A stretch of 12,581 nucleotides of DNA from JABZIP01 sp052173355 (GTDB lineage Bacteria > Bacillota > Clostridia > Peptostreptococcales > Anaerovoracaceae): positions 1 through 12,581 of the forward strand of contig JBQMYS010000041.1 in the NCBI GenBank assembly GCA_052173355.1, read 5' to 3'. This document shows positions 1 through 6,942 of the stretch, piece after piece. The notes beneath the pieces are model-generated. The model made no database searches. It was not told the DNA's origin and saw nothing but the letters and a program-made list of their open reading frames with translations. Made by a program: the position numbers and the translations under genes. Each line of letters begins with the position of its first letter. Within the stretch, counting starts at the first letter, position 1.

Positions 1-890
1 CCTTCAAGCAGTATTGAACTGATTTTTTGCTCTGCCAAAAGCCTCATTCCCAAAACCAAATCGAGTTTCCCATCCTTACATGGCAATTCAATTAACTGTA
101 CCCCGCTGTTTTCCAATCTCGAACGTTTTTCAATATCGCAGCCTTCAGCTGTCAATATTATAAGCTTCTCTTTAATTGCATTTTCAACCACATATGAATC
201 AATGGGTATCCTTAGCTTTGAATCTACCACAATTTTAAGCGGATTCGTTTCACCTATGATTCTGGTATTAAGCATAGGATTATCAGCTATTATGGTATTT
301 ATCCCTACCATTATCCCCTGATATTCTCCTCTCAGTTTTCTTGTGAATCGCCTGCTTTTTTCAGATGTTATCCATTTTGAATTGCCATCTTTGGTTGCAA
401 TTTTTCCATCCAGTGTAATCGCAGATTTTAAAAGTACAAACGGCATATTATTTTTTATATAATACATATACTTCTCATTCATAATTTGCTGCTTTTCATC
501 ACAAAGTCCGACATCAACCTCTATTCCCGCTTTTTTCAGCTGTTCAGCCCCTTTTCCCGACATAATAGGATTAGGATCCAAGCTTGCTATTACAACTCGC
601 GAAATACCTTCTTTTATTATGCGCTCACTGCAAGGCGGTGTCTTTCCGTAATGACAGCAAGGTTCAAGAGTCACATACATAGTTGCACCTCTTGCATCCA
701 TCCCCTTTATCGAATTAAATGCTTCCACTTCTGCATGCGCTTCTCCATATTTTTTATGATAACCCTTACCTATCACTTTACCTTCTTTGACGATTACCGC
801 TCCAACCATAGGATTGCTCTCAGTTCTTGCCCTGCCTTTCTTCGCAAAACTTAACGCTAATCGCATAAACTTTTCATCTTGATTACTCAA
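1..890 (-). CDS. ribD: RibD, riboflavin deaminase/reductase, partial (C-terminus beyond left edge)
   Basis: Bifunctional cytosolic enzyme for the second and third steps of riboflavin synthesis: deamination of the pyrimidine product of GTP cyclohydrolase II, then NADPH-dependent reduction of its ribosyl side chain. About 296 residues are visible; full RibD is usually about 360, so the end of the reductase domain is off the window. The N-terminal deaminase domain shows SNPMVGAV, the zinc motif HAE near residue 50, and PCCHYGKTPPC near residues 75-85. The reductase domain starts with LDGKIAT and WITS near residues 160-175, and the visible part ends in the family-typical ILLEG. I read every codon from the start to the edge and found no stop or frameshift. 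The start is a TTG at 888-890, ten bases after a perfect AGGAGGTG; the next in-frame ATG (864-866) is too far from it. An FMN riboswitch and terminator precede the gene. Later rib genes presumably follow off the left edge. Confidence 0.96.
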   Translation of the reverse strand, partial: MSNQDEKFMRLALSFAKKGRARTESNPMVGAVIVKEGKVIGKGYHKKYGEAHAEVEAFNSIKGMDARGATMYVTLEPCCHYGKTPPCSERIIKEGISRVVIASLDPNPIMSGKGAEQLKKAGIEVDVGLCDEKQQIMNEKYMYYIKNNMPFVLLKSAITLDGKIATKDGNSKWITSEKSRRFTRKLRGEYQGIMVGINTIIADNPMLNTRIIGETNPLKIVVDSKLRIPIDSYVVENAIKEKLIILTAEGCDIEKRSRLENSGVQLIELPCKDGKLDLVLGMRLLAEQKISSILLE

Positions 891-900
891 AAGCCGTTCT

Positions 901-908
901 CACCTCCT
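901..908 (-). promoter_or_regulatory. Ribosome binding site of ribD
   Basis: AGGAGGTG on the minus strand, an essentially full match to the 16S anti-Shine-Dalgarno, ending ten bases before a TTG codon. It decides the choice of TTG over the downstream ATG. It lies after the riboswitch terminator, so control is expected at transcription rather than by hiding this site. Confidence 0.8.
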
Positions 909-942
909 GGCGATGTAAATTAGAAAATACGGTTATTCTATT

Positions 943-975
943 AAAAAAGCCTTGAAATTTCTTTCAAGGCTTTTT
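943..975 (-). terminator. Intrinsic terminator of the FMN riboswitch leader
   Basis: On the minus strand a perfect nine-pair stem, GCCTTGAAA with TTTCAAGGC (949-957 and 962-970), closes a GAAA tetraloop. It is flanked by an A run on the 5' side and a run of six U on the 3' side, and lies between the FMN aptamer and ribD. This is the expected expression platform for a transcription-terminating riboswitch. Because no other terminator is visible after hppA, it probably also stops hppA read-through. Confidence 0.92.
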
Positions 976-1022
976 AGTTTAAATGAAGTTAGCATAAGCA
1001 AACCGTTTCTTCCACTTCAACT

Positions 1023-1128
1023 TTTCTTCTCTCATCCAGACTATACTGTCGGTTCCGGAATTTCACCGGATCAGCTTACGCTCGTGGACTATACCACCGG
1101 TCGGGAATCTCACCCTGCCCTGAAGAAT
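1023..1128 (-). ncRNA. FMN riboswitch (RFN element) upstream of ribD
   Basis: The minus strand carries the conserved FMN aptamer blocks in order: CAGGGCAGGGTGAGATTCCC, GACCGG, GGTATAGTCCACGAGCG, a GGTGAAATTCCG block, CCGAC and AGTATAGTCTGGATGAGAG. The P1 helix forms from GAAGAA at 1122-1127 (plus-strand reading) with TTCTTC at 1024-1029. The inner stems are also visible: GTGG with CCAC for P3, CCGG with CCGG for P5, GAC with GTC for P6. In this family FMN binding favours termination and so lowers riboflavin gene expression. The terminator at 943-975 and ribD directly downstream fit that role. Confidence 0.97.
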
Positions 1129-1150
1129 ATATTAACTTATTTAATTTTTA

Positions 1151-1159
1151 ATTATAGCA
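1151..1159 (-). promoter_or_regulatory. Probable extended -10 promoter for the riboswitch-ribD transcript
   Basis: The minus strand reads TGCTATAAT, a consensus extended -10 (TGn plus TATAAT). The -10 overlaps the hppA stop codon TAA at 1152-1154. Initiation six to eight bases downstream, around 1143-1145, would give a transcript that begins just before the aptamer P1 helix, which is where a riboswitch promoter should be. No good -35 is present (best is TTGTTT at a short 15-base spacing), as is common for extended -10 promoters. The box and its position are seen; its activity is inferred. Confidence 0.6.
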
Positions 1160-3191
1160 ATCCGCCGATTGAAACAAATAACGGCGCAAACACTACTGCT
1201 ACAATAGTCATAAGCTTGATTAAAATATTGATAGAAGGTCCTGATGTATCCTTGAACGGGTCACCTACCGTATCGCCAACTACTGCAGCCTTATGAGGTT
1301 CTGAACCTTTACCGCCGTAATTTCCTTCTTCAATATACTTCTTAGCATTATCCCATGCTCCTCCGGCATTTGCCATCATTATTGCAAGCAACACACCTGC
1401 CGAAAGTGCTCCTGCAAGCATTCCACCAAGAGCTTCAGTTCCCAAAACGATACCGACAAACAAAGGTGCCGCAATAGCAAGAAGTCCCGGTGCAACCATC
1501 TCTTTAAGTGCAGCTTTCGTAGAAATATCAACGCATCTTGCATAATCAGGCTTTGAAGTTCCCTCCATTATACCTTTATCTTCTCTGAATTGTCTTCTAA
1601 CTTCTTCTATCATATCATTCGCCGCTTTACCTACTGAATTCATAGTCATAGCTGAGAACATAAACGGTAACATTGCTCCTATGAACAATCCCGCAATTAC
1701 AAGAGGATCGAGCAAGCTGATTTGCTCAAGCTGCGCCACCTGTGAGTAAGAAGCAAATAACGCAAGCGCAGTCAAAGCTGCAGATCCGATAGCAAATCCC
1801 TTACCTATAGCTGCCGTAGTATTTCCAACAGCATCAAGTTTATCTGTAATTTCTCTTACCTCGTGAGGAAGTTCGCACATTTCCGCAATACCTCCCGCAT
1901 TATCCGATACAGGTCCATATGCATCAACCGCAACCGTCATAGCAGTTGTTGAAAGCATACCTACAGCGGCAAGAGCTATACCGTATAAACCCGCAAATGC
2001 ATTTGCAAGCAAAATTCCAACTGCCACAAATATAATCGGCCACAAAGTTGACATCATACCGACACCAAGACCTGAAATAATAGTAGTAGCCGCTCCTGTT
2101 TGTGACTGCTCCGCAATCTTCTTTACGTGTTTATAATCGCCTGAAGTATACACTTCCGTAATCTTTCCTATTGCAAGTCCGACTACAAGTCCCGCGATAA
2201 TAGCTATTGCAGGATTGTAAGTACCAAGCATTGCCTTGCTCAATACAAATGATGCCACTATAACGATTATGCCGCTCACATAAGTACCTGCATTTAAAGC
2301 ACTTGCAGGATTACCGCCTTCGCTTCCGCGAACAAACATAATTCCTATTATTGAAGCTATAATGCCTACTGCCGCAAGTACAAGCGGGAATACTGAACCC
2401 ATTAGCGGATCAAGAACAAACTCGGAACCGATTGCAGGAACAACTGTAGGAATAATTACTGCAAGTATGATAGCTGAAACTATAGAACCGACATATGACT
2501 CAAACAAGTCTGATCCCATACCTGCAACGTCACCTACATTATCACCTACGTTATCTGCAATTACAGCAGGGTTTCTAGGGTCATCCTCAGGAATACCCGC
2601 TTCTACCTTACCTACAAGGTCCGCACCTACGTCAGCAGCTTTTGTATATATACCGCCACCCACACGTCCGAAAAGCGCCATTGAAGAAGCTCCTAAAGAA
2701 AATCCTGTGATTACCTTATCCGCATCAATTCCCATGATTACAAATACTACCCCAAGACCTAAAAGTCCAAGTCCTGTAACACAAAGTCCCATTACAGCTC
2801 CGGATCTGAACGCTACTTTTAGCGCCTTAACCATTCCTGATTCTCTAGCCGCATTAGCAGTTCTTACATTTCCCTTAGTTGCAACCGCCATTCCGAAATA
2901 ACCTGCAAGTACGGAAAGCAATGCACCTACCAAATACATGACTGCCGTTATCCAATTTCCGATTCCTATGCCGATCAATAAAAATAATGCCCCGATTACA
3001 AAAACCATCGTTTTATACTCACGCTTCAAAAAAGCCATAGCCCCTTCGTGAATATATCCCGAAATTTCCTTCATTCTCTCGTTGCCGCTATCTACATTAC
3101 CTATCCACTTTGCAAGCGCATATGCCACAATAAGTGCAAATGCCGCACAAATAGGAACCAGGTATATAAGCAACTGAACCTGTGATTCCAT
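1152..3191 (-). CDS. hppA: Membrane-bound K+-dependent pyrophosphatase, probably Na+-pumping
   Basis: Integral membrane pump that couples hydrolysis of pyrophosphate to ion export, recovering energy from PPi released in biosynthesis. It has 679 residues, normal for the family, with about 16 hydrophobic segments spread along it. The substrate site shows DVGADLVGKVE (187-197), EDDPRNP (202-208), DNVGDNVGD (213-221) and the C-terminal block with DNAKKYIE and VGDTVGDPFKDTSGPS (613-653). GNTTAA at 456-461 has Ala460, the signature of the K+-dependent class (K+-independent enzymes have Lys there). SDLFESY (227-233) places a Glu where Na+-transporting members have it, whereas plant-type proton pumps read SDLFGSYAE; Na+ export is inferred from this. 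AGGAGG lies six bases before the ATG. It follows secG by 98 bases and probably shares its transcript. The usual symbol hppA does not imply proton transport. Confidence 0.96.
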   Translation of the reverse strand: MESQVQLLIYLVPICAAFALIVAYALAKWIGNVDSGNERMKEISGYIHEGAMAFLKREYKTMVFVIGALFLLIGIGIGNWITAVMYLVGALLSVLAGYFGMAVATKGNVRTANAARESGMVKALKVAFRSGAVMGLCVTGLGLLGLGVVFVIMGIDADKVITGFSLGASSMALFGRVGGGIYTKAADVGADLVGKVEAGIPEDDPRNPAVIADNVGDNVGDVAGMGSDLFESYVGSIVSAIILAVIIPTVVPAIGSEFVLDPLMGSVFPLVLAAVGIIASIIGIMFVRGSEGGNPASALNAGTYVSGIIVIVASFVLSKAMLGTYNPAIAIIAGLVVGLAIGKITEVYTSGDYKHVKKIAEQSQTGAATTIISGLGVGMMSTLWPIIFVAVGILLANAFAGLYGIALAAVGMLSTTAMTVAVDAYGPVSDNAGGIAEMCELPHEVREITDKLDAVGNTTAAIGKGFAIGSAALTALALFASYSQVAQLEQISLLDPLVIAGLFIGAMLPFMFSAMTMNSVGKAANDMIEEVRRQFREDKGIMEGTSKPDYARCVDISTKAALKEMVAPGLLAIAAPLFVGIVLGTEALGGMLAGALSAGVLLAIMMANAGGAWDNAKKYIEEGNYGGKGSEPHKAAVVGDTVGDPFKDTSGPSINILIKLMTIVAVVFAPLFVSIGGLL

Positions 3192-3238
3192 ATAATTCCT
3201 CCTATTTTTTGCACATTAAAAAACTCGTGCTGTTTTTA

Positions 3239-3272
3239 ATTATATAACAACGATTATTTCTAATCCATTATA
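3239..3272 (-). promoter_or_regulatory. Possible weak promoter(s) for hppA
   Basis: The 98-base gap between secG and hppA holds two TATAAT hexamers on the minus strand, at 3272-3267 and 3244-3239. Neither has a convincing -35 at 16-18 bases, and in such AT-rich DNA the hexamer can occur by chance. No terminator for secG is visible, so hppA can also be read from the secG promoter. Confidence 0.3.
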
Positions 3273-3289
3273 TCTATACAGTTGTCGTG

Positions 3290-3520
3290 CTATTCCATAG
3301 CTACCAAAGCCAAAGATATTACAATAAAGCAAACCGCTGCAGCTGTAGTTATTTTGCTTAATACAGCCTCGTAGCCCTTACTTTTCTTCTTTCCGAAAAG
3401 TTGCTCGGCACCGCCGCCTATTGAACCCGAAAGTCCTGCACTATTTCCTGACTGTAAAAGTACACTGGCTATCAATATTATGCTTGCGATTGCAAGAAGA
3501 ACCATAAGCCCTGTTTTCAT
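3290..3520 (-). CDS. secG: SecG, preprotein translocase subunit
   Basis: Small accessory subunit of the SecYEG channel, which stimulates export of unfolded proteins across the cytoplasmic membrane. The 76-residue length is typical. Two membrane segments are visible, roughly residues 3-22 and 56-74. Between them is the family loop: LLQSGNSAGLSGSIGGGAEQ (21-40) followed by LFGKKKSKGYEAVLSKIT, which is highly characteristic. The ATG follows a GGGGGTGA ribosome binding site. secG directly downstream of eno is a common Firmicute arrangement, but the rnr and smpB genes often found after it are replaced here by hppA. Its own promoter lies at 3552-3580, so it need not depend on the glycolytic transcript. 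Confidence 0.95.
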   Translation of the reverse strand: MKTGLMVLLAIASIILIASVLLQSGNSAGLSGSIGGGAEQLFGKKKSKGYEAVLSKITTAAAVCFIVISLALVAME

Positions 3521-3551
3521 ACGTTCACCCCCTCTTTAGTCTAACCGCTTA

Positions 3552-3580
3552 ATGATACCACAAATTATCAATACTTTCAA
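3552..3580 (-). promoter_or_regulatory. Sigma-70-type promoter of secG (and probably hppA)
   Basis: On the minus strand TTGAAA (3580-3575, five of six to consensus) and TATCAT (3557-3552, five of six) are separated by exactly 17 bases. Initiation would fall near 3545, giving a leader of about 25 bases with the secG ribosome binding site. This is the best-matching promoter in the window. It lies in the 93-base eno-secG gap and separates secG-hppA from pgk-tpiA-eno at the level of initiation. Confidence 0.65.
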
Positions 3581-3588
3581 TATATTTT

Positions 3589-3621
3589 AAAAATTATTCA
3601 CGTTTTTGATGAATTATTTTT
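3589..3621 (-). terminator. Weak AT-rich hairpin at the end of eno
   Basis: Minus-strand AAAAATAATTCA (3621-3610) can pair with TGAATAATTTTT (3600-3589) around a nine-base loop: 12 positions with one mismatch and a single G-C pair. It spans the eno stop codon (3614-3616), and its 3' arm ends in a U run. It could attenuate read-through into secG, but its low GC makes it a poor intrinsic terminator. The shape is symmetric, so it could equally act on the other strand. Confidence 0.3.
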
Positions 3622-4912
3622 TTAAATTATAAAAAGCATTCTCCCCCGCATATATTGCAGTATCACCCAAAAGTTCGTCAATTCTCATCAACTGATTGTA
3701 CTTGGCAATTCTGTCGGTTCTTGAAAGTGAGCCTGTTTTAATCTGCCCCGCATTAACAGCAACAACCAAATCTGCTATTGTCACATCTTCGCTTTCACCG
3801 CTTCTATGCGACACAACCGCCGTATATCCCGCTTTCTTAGCCATCTCAATCGCATCAAGCGTTTCTGTAACTGTCCCTATCTGATTTACCTTTATCAATA
3901 TCGCATTCGCTACATTAAGTTCAATTCCTTTTTTTAATCTATCTGTATTGGTTACAAACAAATCATCCCCTACAAGCTGGACTCTATCCCCCAGTTTTTC
4001 AGTAAGTTTTGCCCAACCGTCCCAATCATCTTCAGCCAGTCCGTCTTCGATTGAAACAACGGGATATTTTTCAATCAGATTTTCATAATATTCAATCATT
4101 TCGTCCGCCGTCATTTCCTTACCTTCGCCTGCAAGCTTATACTTTTTTGTGTTTTCATCATAAAACTCGCTTGCAGCTACGTCGAGCGCAATTTTAGCAT
4201 CTTTCGCAGGCTCGTATCCGGCTTTTTGTATCGCTTCGATTATTACCTTGATAGCTTCCTCATTTGTTTTTAAGTCCGGTGCAAAACCGCCTTCATCTCC
4301 GACCCCCGTACTAAGTCCTTTTTCCTTTAGCACAGCCTTTAACGAATGAAAAATTTCAGCACCCATCCTAACCGCCTCTGTAAAAGATGTCGCTCTTACG
4401 GGCATTACCATGAATTCCTGAAAATCTACCGTGTTATCAGCGTGCGAACCGCCGTTAAGTATGTTCATCATCGGCGTAGGCAGCAGCTTTGCGTTAACTC
4501 CGCCTAAATACTGAAATAGCGGTAATCCCAAACTGTTTGCCGCTGCATCCGCTGCTGCCAGCGATACTCCAAGTATCGCGTTCGCACCTAACCTCGACTT
4601 GTTATATGTTCCGTCAAGTTCTATTAAAAGCTTGTCAAGTCCGACTTGATCAAACACGTTATATCCTATAATTTCATCGGCGATTTCCGTATTAACATTT
4701 TTTACCGCTTTCAACGTTCCTTTTCCCAGATACCTTTTCTTATCTCCATCACGAAGTTCTATGGCCTCATGCACTCCTGTAGATGCACCTGACGGAACGA
4801 TTGCACGTCCCATACTTCCGTCCTCAAGATGAATTTCTACTTCAACTGTCGGATTTCCCCTGGAATCCAAAACCTCTCTTGCAATTACGTCTTCAATAAA
4901 TGGCATACTCAT
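3614..4912 (-). CDS. eno: Enolase (phosphopyruvate hydratase)
   Basis: Cytosolic glycolytic enzyme converting 2-phosphoglycerate to phosphoenolpyruvate; in many bacteria it also joins the RNA degradosome. At 432 residues it is full length. All key elements are visible: the mobile loop SGAST (41-45), His157 in SHADN, the catalytic Glu207 in GDEGGFAPD, Mg2+ ligands Asp244, Glu289 (SIEDGLAEDDWDGW) and Asp316 (VGDD), catalytic Lys341 (LIKVNQIG), the SHRSGE loop (368-373) and Lys392. The start is the ATG at 4912, six bases after an AAGGAG that lies within the last codons of tpiA; a second ATG two codons on is worse placed. Only three bases separate it from the tpiA stop, so the two are co-transcribed and probably translationally coupled. 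A weak hairpin spans its stop codon. Confidence 0.98.
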   Translation of the reverse strand: MSMPFIEDVIAREVLDSRGNPTVEVEIHLEDGSMGRAIVPSGASTGVHEAIELRDGDKKRYLGKGTLKAVKNVNTEIADEIIGYNVFDQVGLDKLLIELDGTYNKSRLGANAILGVSLAAADAAANSLGLPLFQYLGGVNAKLLPTPMMNILNGGSHADNTVDFQEFMVMPVRATSFTEAVRMGAEIFHSLKAVLKEKGLSTGVGDEGGFAPDLKTNEEAIKVIIEAIQKAGYEPAKDAKIALDVAASEFYDENTKKYKLAGEGKEMTADEMIEYYENLIEKYPVVSIEDGLAEDDWDGWAKLTEKLGDRVQLVGDDLFVTNTDRLKKGIELNVANAILIKVNQIGTVTETLDAIEMAKKAGYTAVVSHRSGESEDVTIADLVVAVNAGQIKTGSLSRTDRIAKYNQLMRIDELLGDTAIYAGENAFYNLKK

Positions 4913-4915
4913 TTC

Positions 4916-5695
4916 TTACTCCTTATCTTTTGCATAACTTATCAAATCATAAAAACTGTCAGCATTTAAACTCGCCCCGCCTATCAGTCCGCCATCAATA
5001 TTCTCTTTTTCCATAAGTTCTTTGACATTTTGGGGATTAACGCTTCCACCATATTGAATTATTACAGTTTGCGCCGTACTTTCACCGAACATACTTTTTA
5101 TTGTATTGCGTATAAATGCACACATCTCCTCAGCTTCATCGGCACTTGCCGTTTTTCCGGTTCCGATTGCCCATATCGGTTCATATGCAATCACTATGTT
5201 TGCCACTTCCTCTGCCGAAAGTTTCGATAAGTCACTCTCAAGCTGTGCCCCGACAATTTTAAAAGCATCGCCTTCCTCTCTTTGCATTATATTCTCTCCA
5301 ACGCAAAGTATAGGTCTTATATTGCATTTAACCGCCGTATCCATTTTTTTGGCTATCATTTCATCAGTTTCTCCGAAATACTGCCTTCTTTCGGAATGCC
5401 CTATTATGCAATAATCTATCGCGAGTTCTGAAAGCATTTCCGCCGATATTTCTCCGGTAAAAGCACCGTTTTTTTCAAAATGCATATTCTGAGCACCGAC
5501 TCTAACAATGCCTTCTTCACTTTTATATTCATTTCTCAAAGTTGCCAGTTGCAAATACGGTGCGCAAATCGCTATATCCGTACAGTTTTTAAGTCCTTTT
5601 TGCTTTATAAGCTTATTAAATTCAAAAATAAATTCTTCCGCCTCTTTTACAGTTTTATTCATTTTCCAGTTCGCAACCATCAATTTTTTTCGCAT
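4916..5695 (-). CDS. tpiA: Triose-phosphate isomerase
   Basis: Cytosolic TIM-barrel enzyme that interconverts dihydroxyacetone phosphate and glyceraldehyde 3-phosphate. It has 259 residues, close to the usual 250. Catalytic residues are all present: Asn9 and Lys11 (NWKMN), His100 in IIGHSERR, Glu172 in AYEPIWAIGTGK, which also begins the flexible lid (173-183). The phosphate-binding segments YGGSV (215-219) and GGLIGGASL (235-243) follow. The ATG at 5695 is preceded by AAGGAG at a rather long 12 bases, but an in-frame stop just upstream excludes an earlier start. It is the middle gene of pgk-tpiA-eno: 23 bases after pgk and three before eno, whose ribosome binding site it contains. Confidence 0.98.
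   Translation of the reverse strand: MRKKLMVANWKMNKTVKEAEEFIFEFNKLIKQKGLKNCTDIAICAPYLQLATLRNEYKSEEGIVRVGAQNMHFEKNGAFTGEISAEMLSELAIDYCIIGHSERRQYFGETDEMIAKKMDTAVKCNIRPILCVGENIMQREEGDAFKIVGAQLESDLSKLSAEEVANIVIAYEPIWAIGTGKTASADEAEEMCAFIRNTIKSMFGESTAQTVIIQYGGSVNPQNVKELMEKENIDGGLIGGASLNADSFYDLISYAKDKE
4919..4924 (-). promoter_or_regulatory. eno ribosome binding site inside the tpiA 3' end
   Basis: AAGGAG forms the last two sense codons (Lys-Glu) of tpiA and ends six bases before the eno ATG, with the tpiA stop TAA between. A ribosome finishing tpiA therefore covers the eno start signal, which favours coupled translation. Confidence 0.8.
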
Positions 5696-5718
5696 TTTTT
5701 ATGATTTCTCCTTAGTAT

Positions 5719-6903
5719 TTATTTATCCAAAAGTACAGCAACCCCCGGCAACTCTTTTCCCTCTAAATATTCGAGAGATGCTCCACCTCCTGTTGATATA
5801 TGAGTTATGCCTCTTTGCATTCCGAACTTGGCTATTGCCGCTGCAGAATCTCCCCCACCTATTACGGTAATTCCGGGGCATTCTTGCATAGCTTTTGCAA
5901 TCTCACGAGTACCTGCTTCAAAATTTTCCATCTCAAACACACCCATAGGTCCGTTCCACAGAACGGTTTGCGCTTTTTTGATTTCATCTGAAAATATTTT
6001 TGCAGTTTCTGAACCTATATCAAGTCCCATATAATCATCCGGTATTTCTGAAACTTTTACTTCTTTAATTTCCGCATCGTTTGCAAACTTGCTTGCTACC
6101 ACCGTATCAATAGGAAGAAAAATATTGATATTTCGTTCTTTCGCTTTTTGTAATATATTTTTCGCAACATCTATACTGCCCTCATCCAGTATCGATTTGC
6201 CTATATTGCATCCCTGCGATTTTAAAAATGTGTATGCCATTCCTCCGCCTATTATTATGCTGTCAGCTTTTTCCATAAGTCTTTCAATAAGCAAAATCTT
6301 ATCCGAAACTTTCGAACCTCCTAGAATTGCTACAAACGGCTTTTTCGATTTGTCTAAACTCGTTCCTAAAAATTCCAATTCTTTTTCTATCAAAAATCCT
6401 GAAACACTTGGTAAAAACGCAGCTACTCCCGCCGTTGAGGAATGAGCTCTATGTGCAGTCCCAAATGCATCGTTCACAAATATATCTGCAAGAGCGGCAA
6501 GTTCTTTTGAAAACCCTTCTTCATTTTCAGTTTCCTCTTTTCTGAATCTTACGTTTTCAAGAAGCACCACATCTGCCGGATTCATAGCCGCAATCTTTTC
6601 CATAACATAAGAATCCACTACTATATTCGACTTTAAAAATTCAACTTTTCTGTTCAATAACTCTGAAATTCTCTTGGCAACAGGTTCCAGGCTGGCAGCA
6701 GGCTCGTACTTTCCCTCGGGTCTGCCTAAATGCGAAACCAATATTATTTTTGCTTTATTTTGAATCAAATATTCAATCGTTGGCAGCGCAGCTTTTATAC
6801 GTTTATCATCTGCGATATTTCCATCCTTGATTGGAACATTGAAATCACAACGAAGTAACACTCTTTTATCTCTTACGTCTATGTCCCTTACAGTTTTTTT
6901 CAT
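5719..6903 (-). CDS. pgk: Phosphoglycerate kinase
   Basis: Cytosolic enzyme transferring the acyl phosphate of 1,3-bisphosphoglycerate to ADP, an ATP-yielding step of glycolysis. From the chosen start it has 394 residues, the normal length. The N-terminal substrate domain shows RCDFNVP (18-24), SHLGRP (57-62), ENVRF (116-120) and GTAHRAHSS (148-156). The C-terminal nucleotide domain shows LGGSKVSDK (194-202), WNGPMGVFE (316-324), GGGDS (349-353) and STGGGAS (370-376). The reading frame has an earlier ATG at 6909, but AGGAG touches that codon directly; the ATG at 6903 sits six bases after it and gives a typical MKKTV N-terminus, so I prefer it. It follows rpoN by 39 bases and leads tpiA and eno. 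gapA, the usual partner before pgk, is absent. Confidence 0.97.
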   Translation of the reverse strand: MKKTVRDIDVRDKRVLLRCDFNVPIKDGNIADDKRIKAALPTIEYLIQNKAKIILVSHLGRPEGKYEPAASLEPVAKRISELLNRKVEFLKSNIVVDSYVMEKIAAMNPADVVLLENVRFRKEETENEEGFSKELAALADIFVNDAFGTAHRAHSSTAGVAAFLPSVSGFLIEKELEFLGTSLDKSKKPFVAILGGSKVSDKILLIERLMEKADSIIIGGGMAYTFLKSQGCNIGKSILDEGSIDVAKNILQKAKERNINIFLPIDTVVASKFANDAEIKEVKVSEIPDDYMGLDIGSETAKIFSDEIKKAQTVLWNGPMGVFEMENFEAGTREIAKAMQECPGITVIGGGDSAAAIAKFGMQRGITHISTGGGASLEYLEGKELPGVAVLLDK

Positions 6904-6909
6904 TTCCAT

Positions 6910-6914
6910 CTCCT
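6910..6914 (-). promoter_or_regulatory. pgk ribosome binding site
   Basis: Minus-strand AGGAG abuts an ATG at 6909-6907 (zero spacing) and lies six bases before the in-frame ATG at 6903-6901. Normal spacing supports the second ATG, which shortens the protein by two residues. Confidence 0.7.
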
Positions 6915-6942
6915 CATTTTTTATAAATAAAAATAATTCCTA

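Noticed and set aside
486..854. A 122-codon plus-strand frame
   Set aside because: It is antisense to ribD, whose reading frame is intact and motif-rich through the same bases.
952..1296. A 114-codon plus-strand frame across the ribD leader
   Set aside because: It reads the antisense of the terminator, the FMN aptamer and the hppA 3' end, all of which explain the sequence. Part of its protein merely translates the riboswitch complement.
2362..2901. A 179-codon open frame on the plus strand opposite hppA
   Set aside because: It lies wholly inside the strongly conserved hppA coding sequence, has low-complexity Ser/Thr/Pro/Ala composition and no ribosome binding site. It is a reflection of hppA codon bias.
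3211..3230. GCAC/GTGC inverted repeat between secG and hppA as a secG terminator
   Set aside because: Only four pairs with a 12-base loop, and on the transcribed strand it is followed by A rather than U residues.
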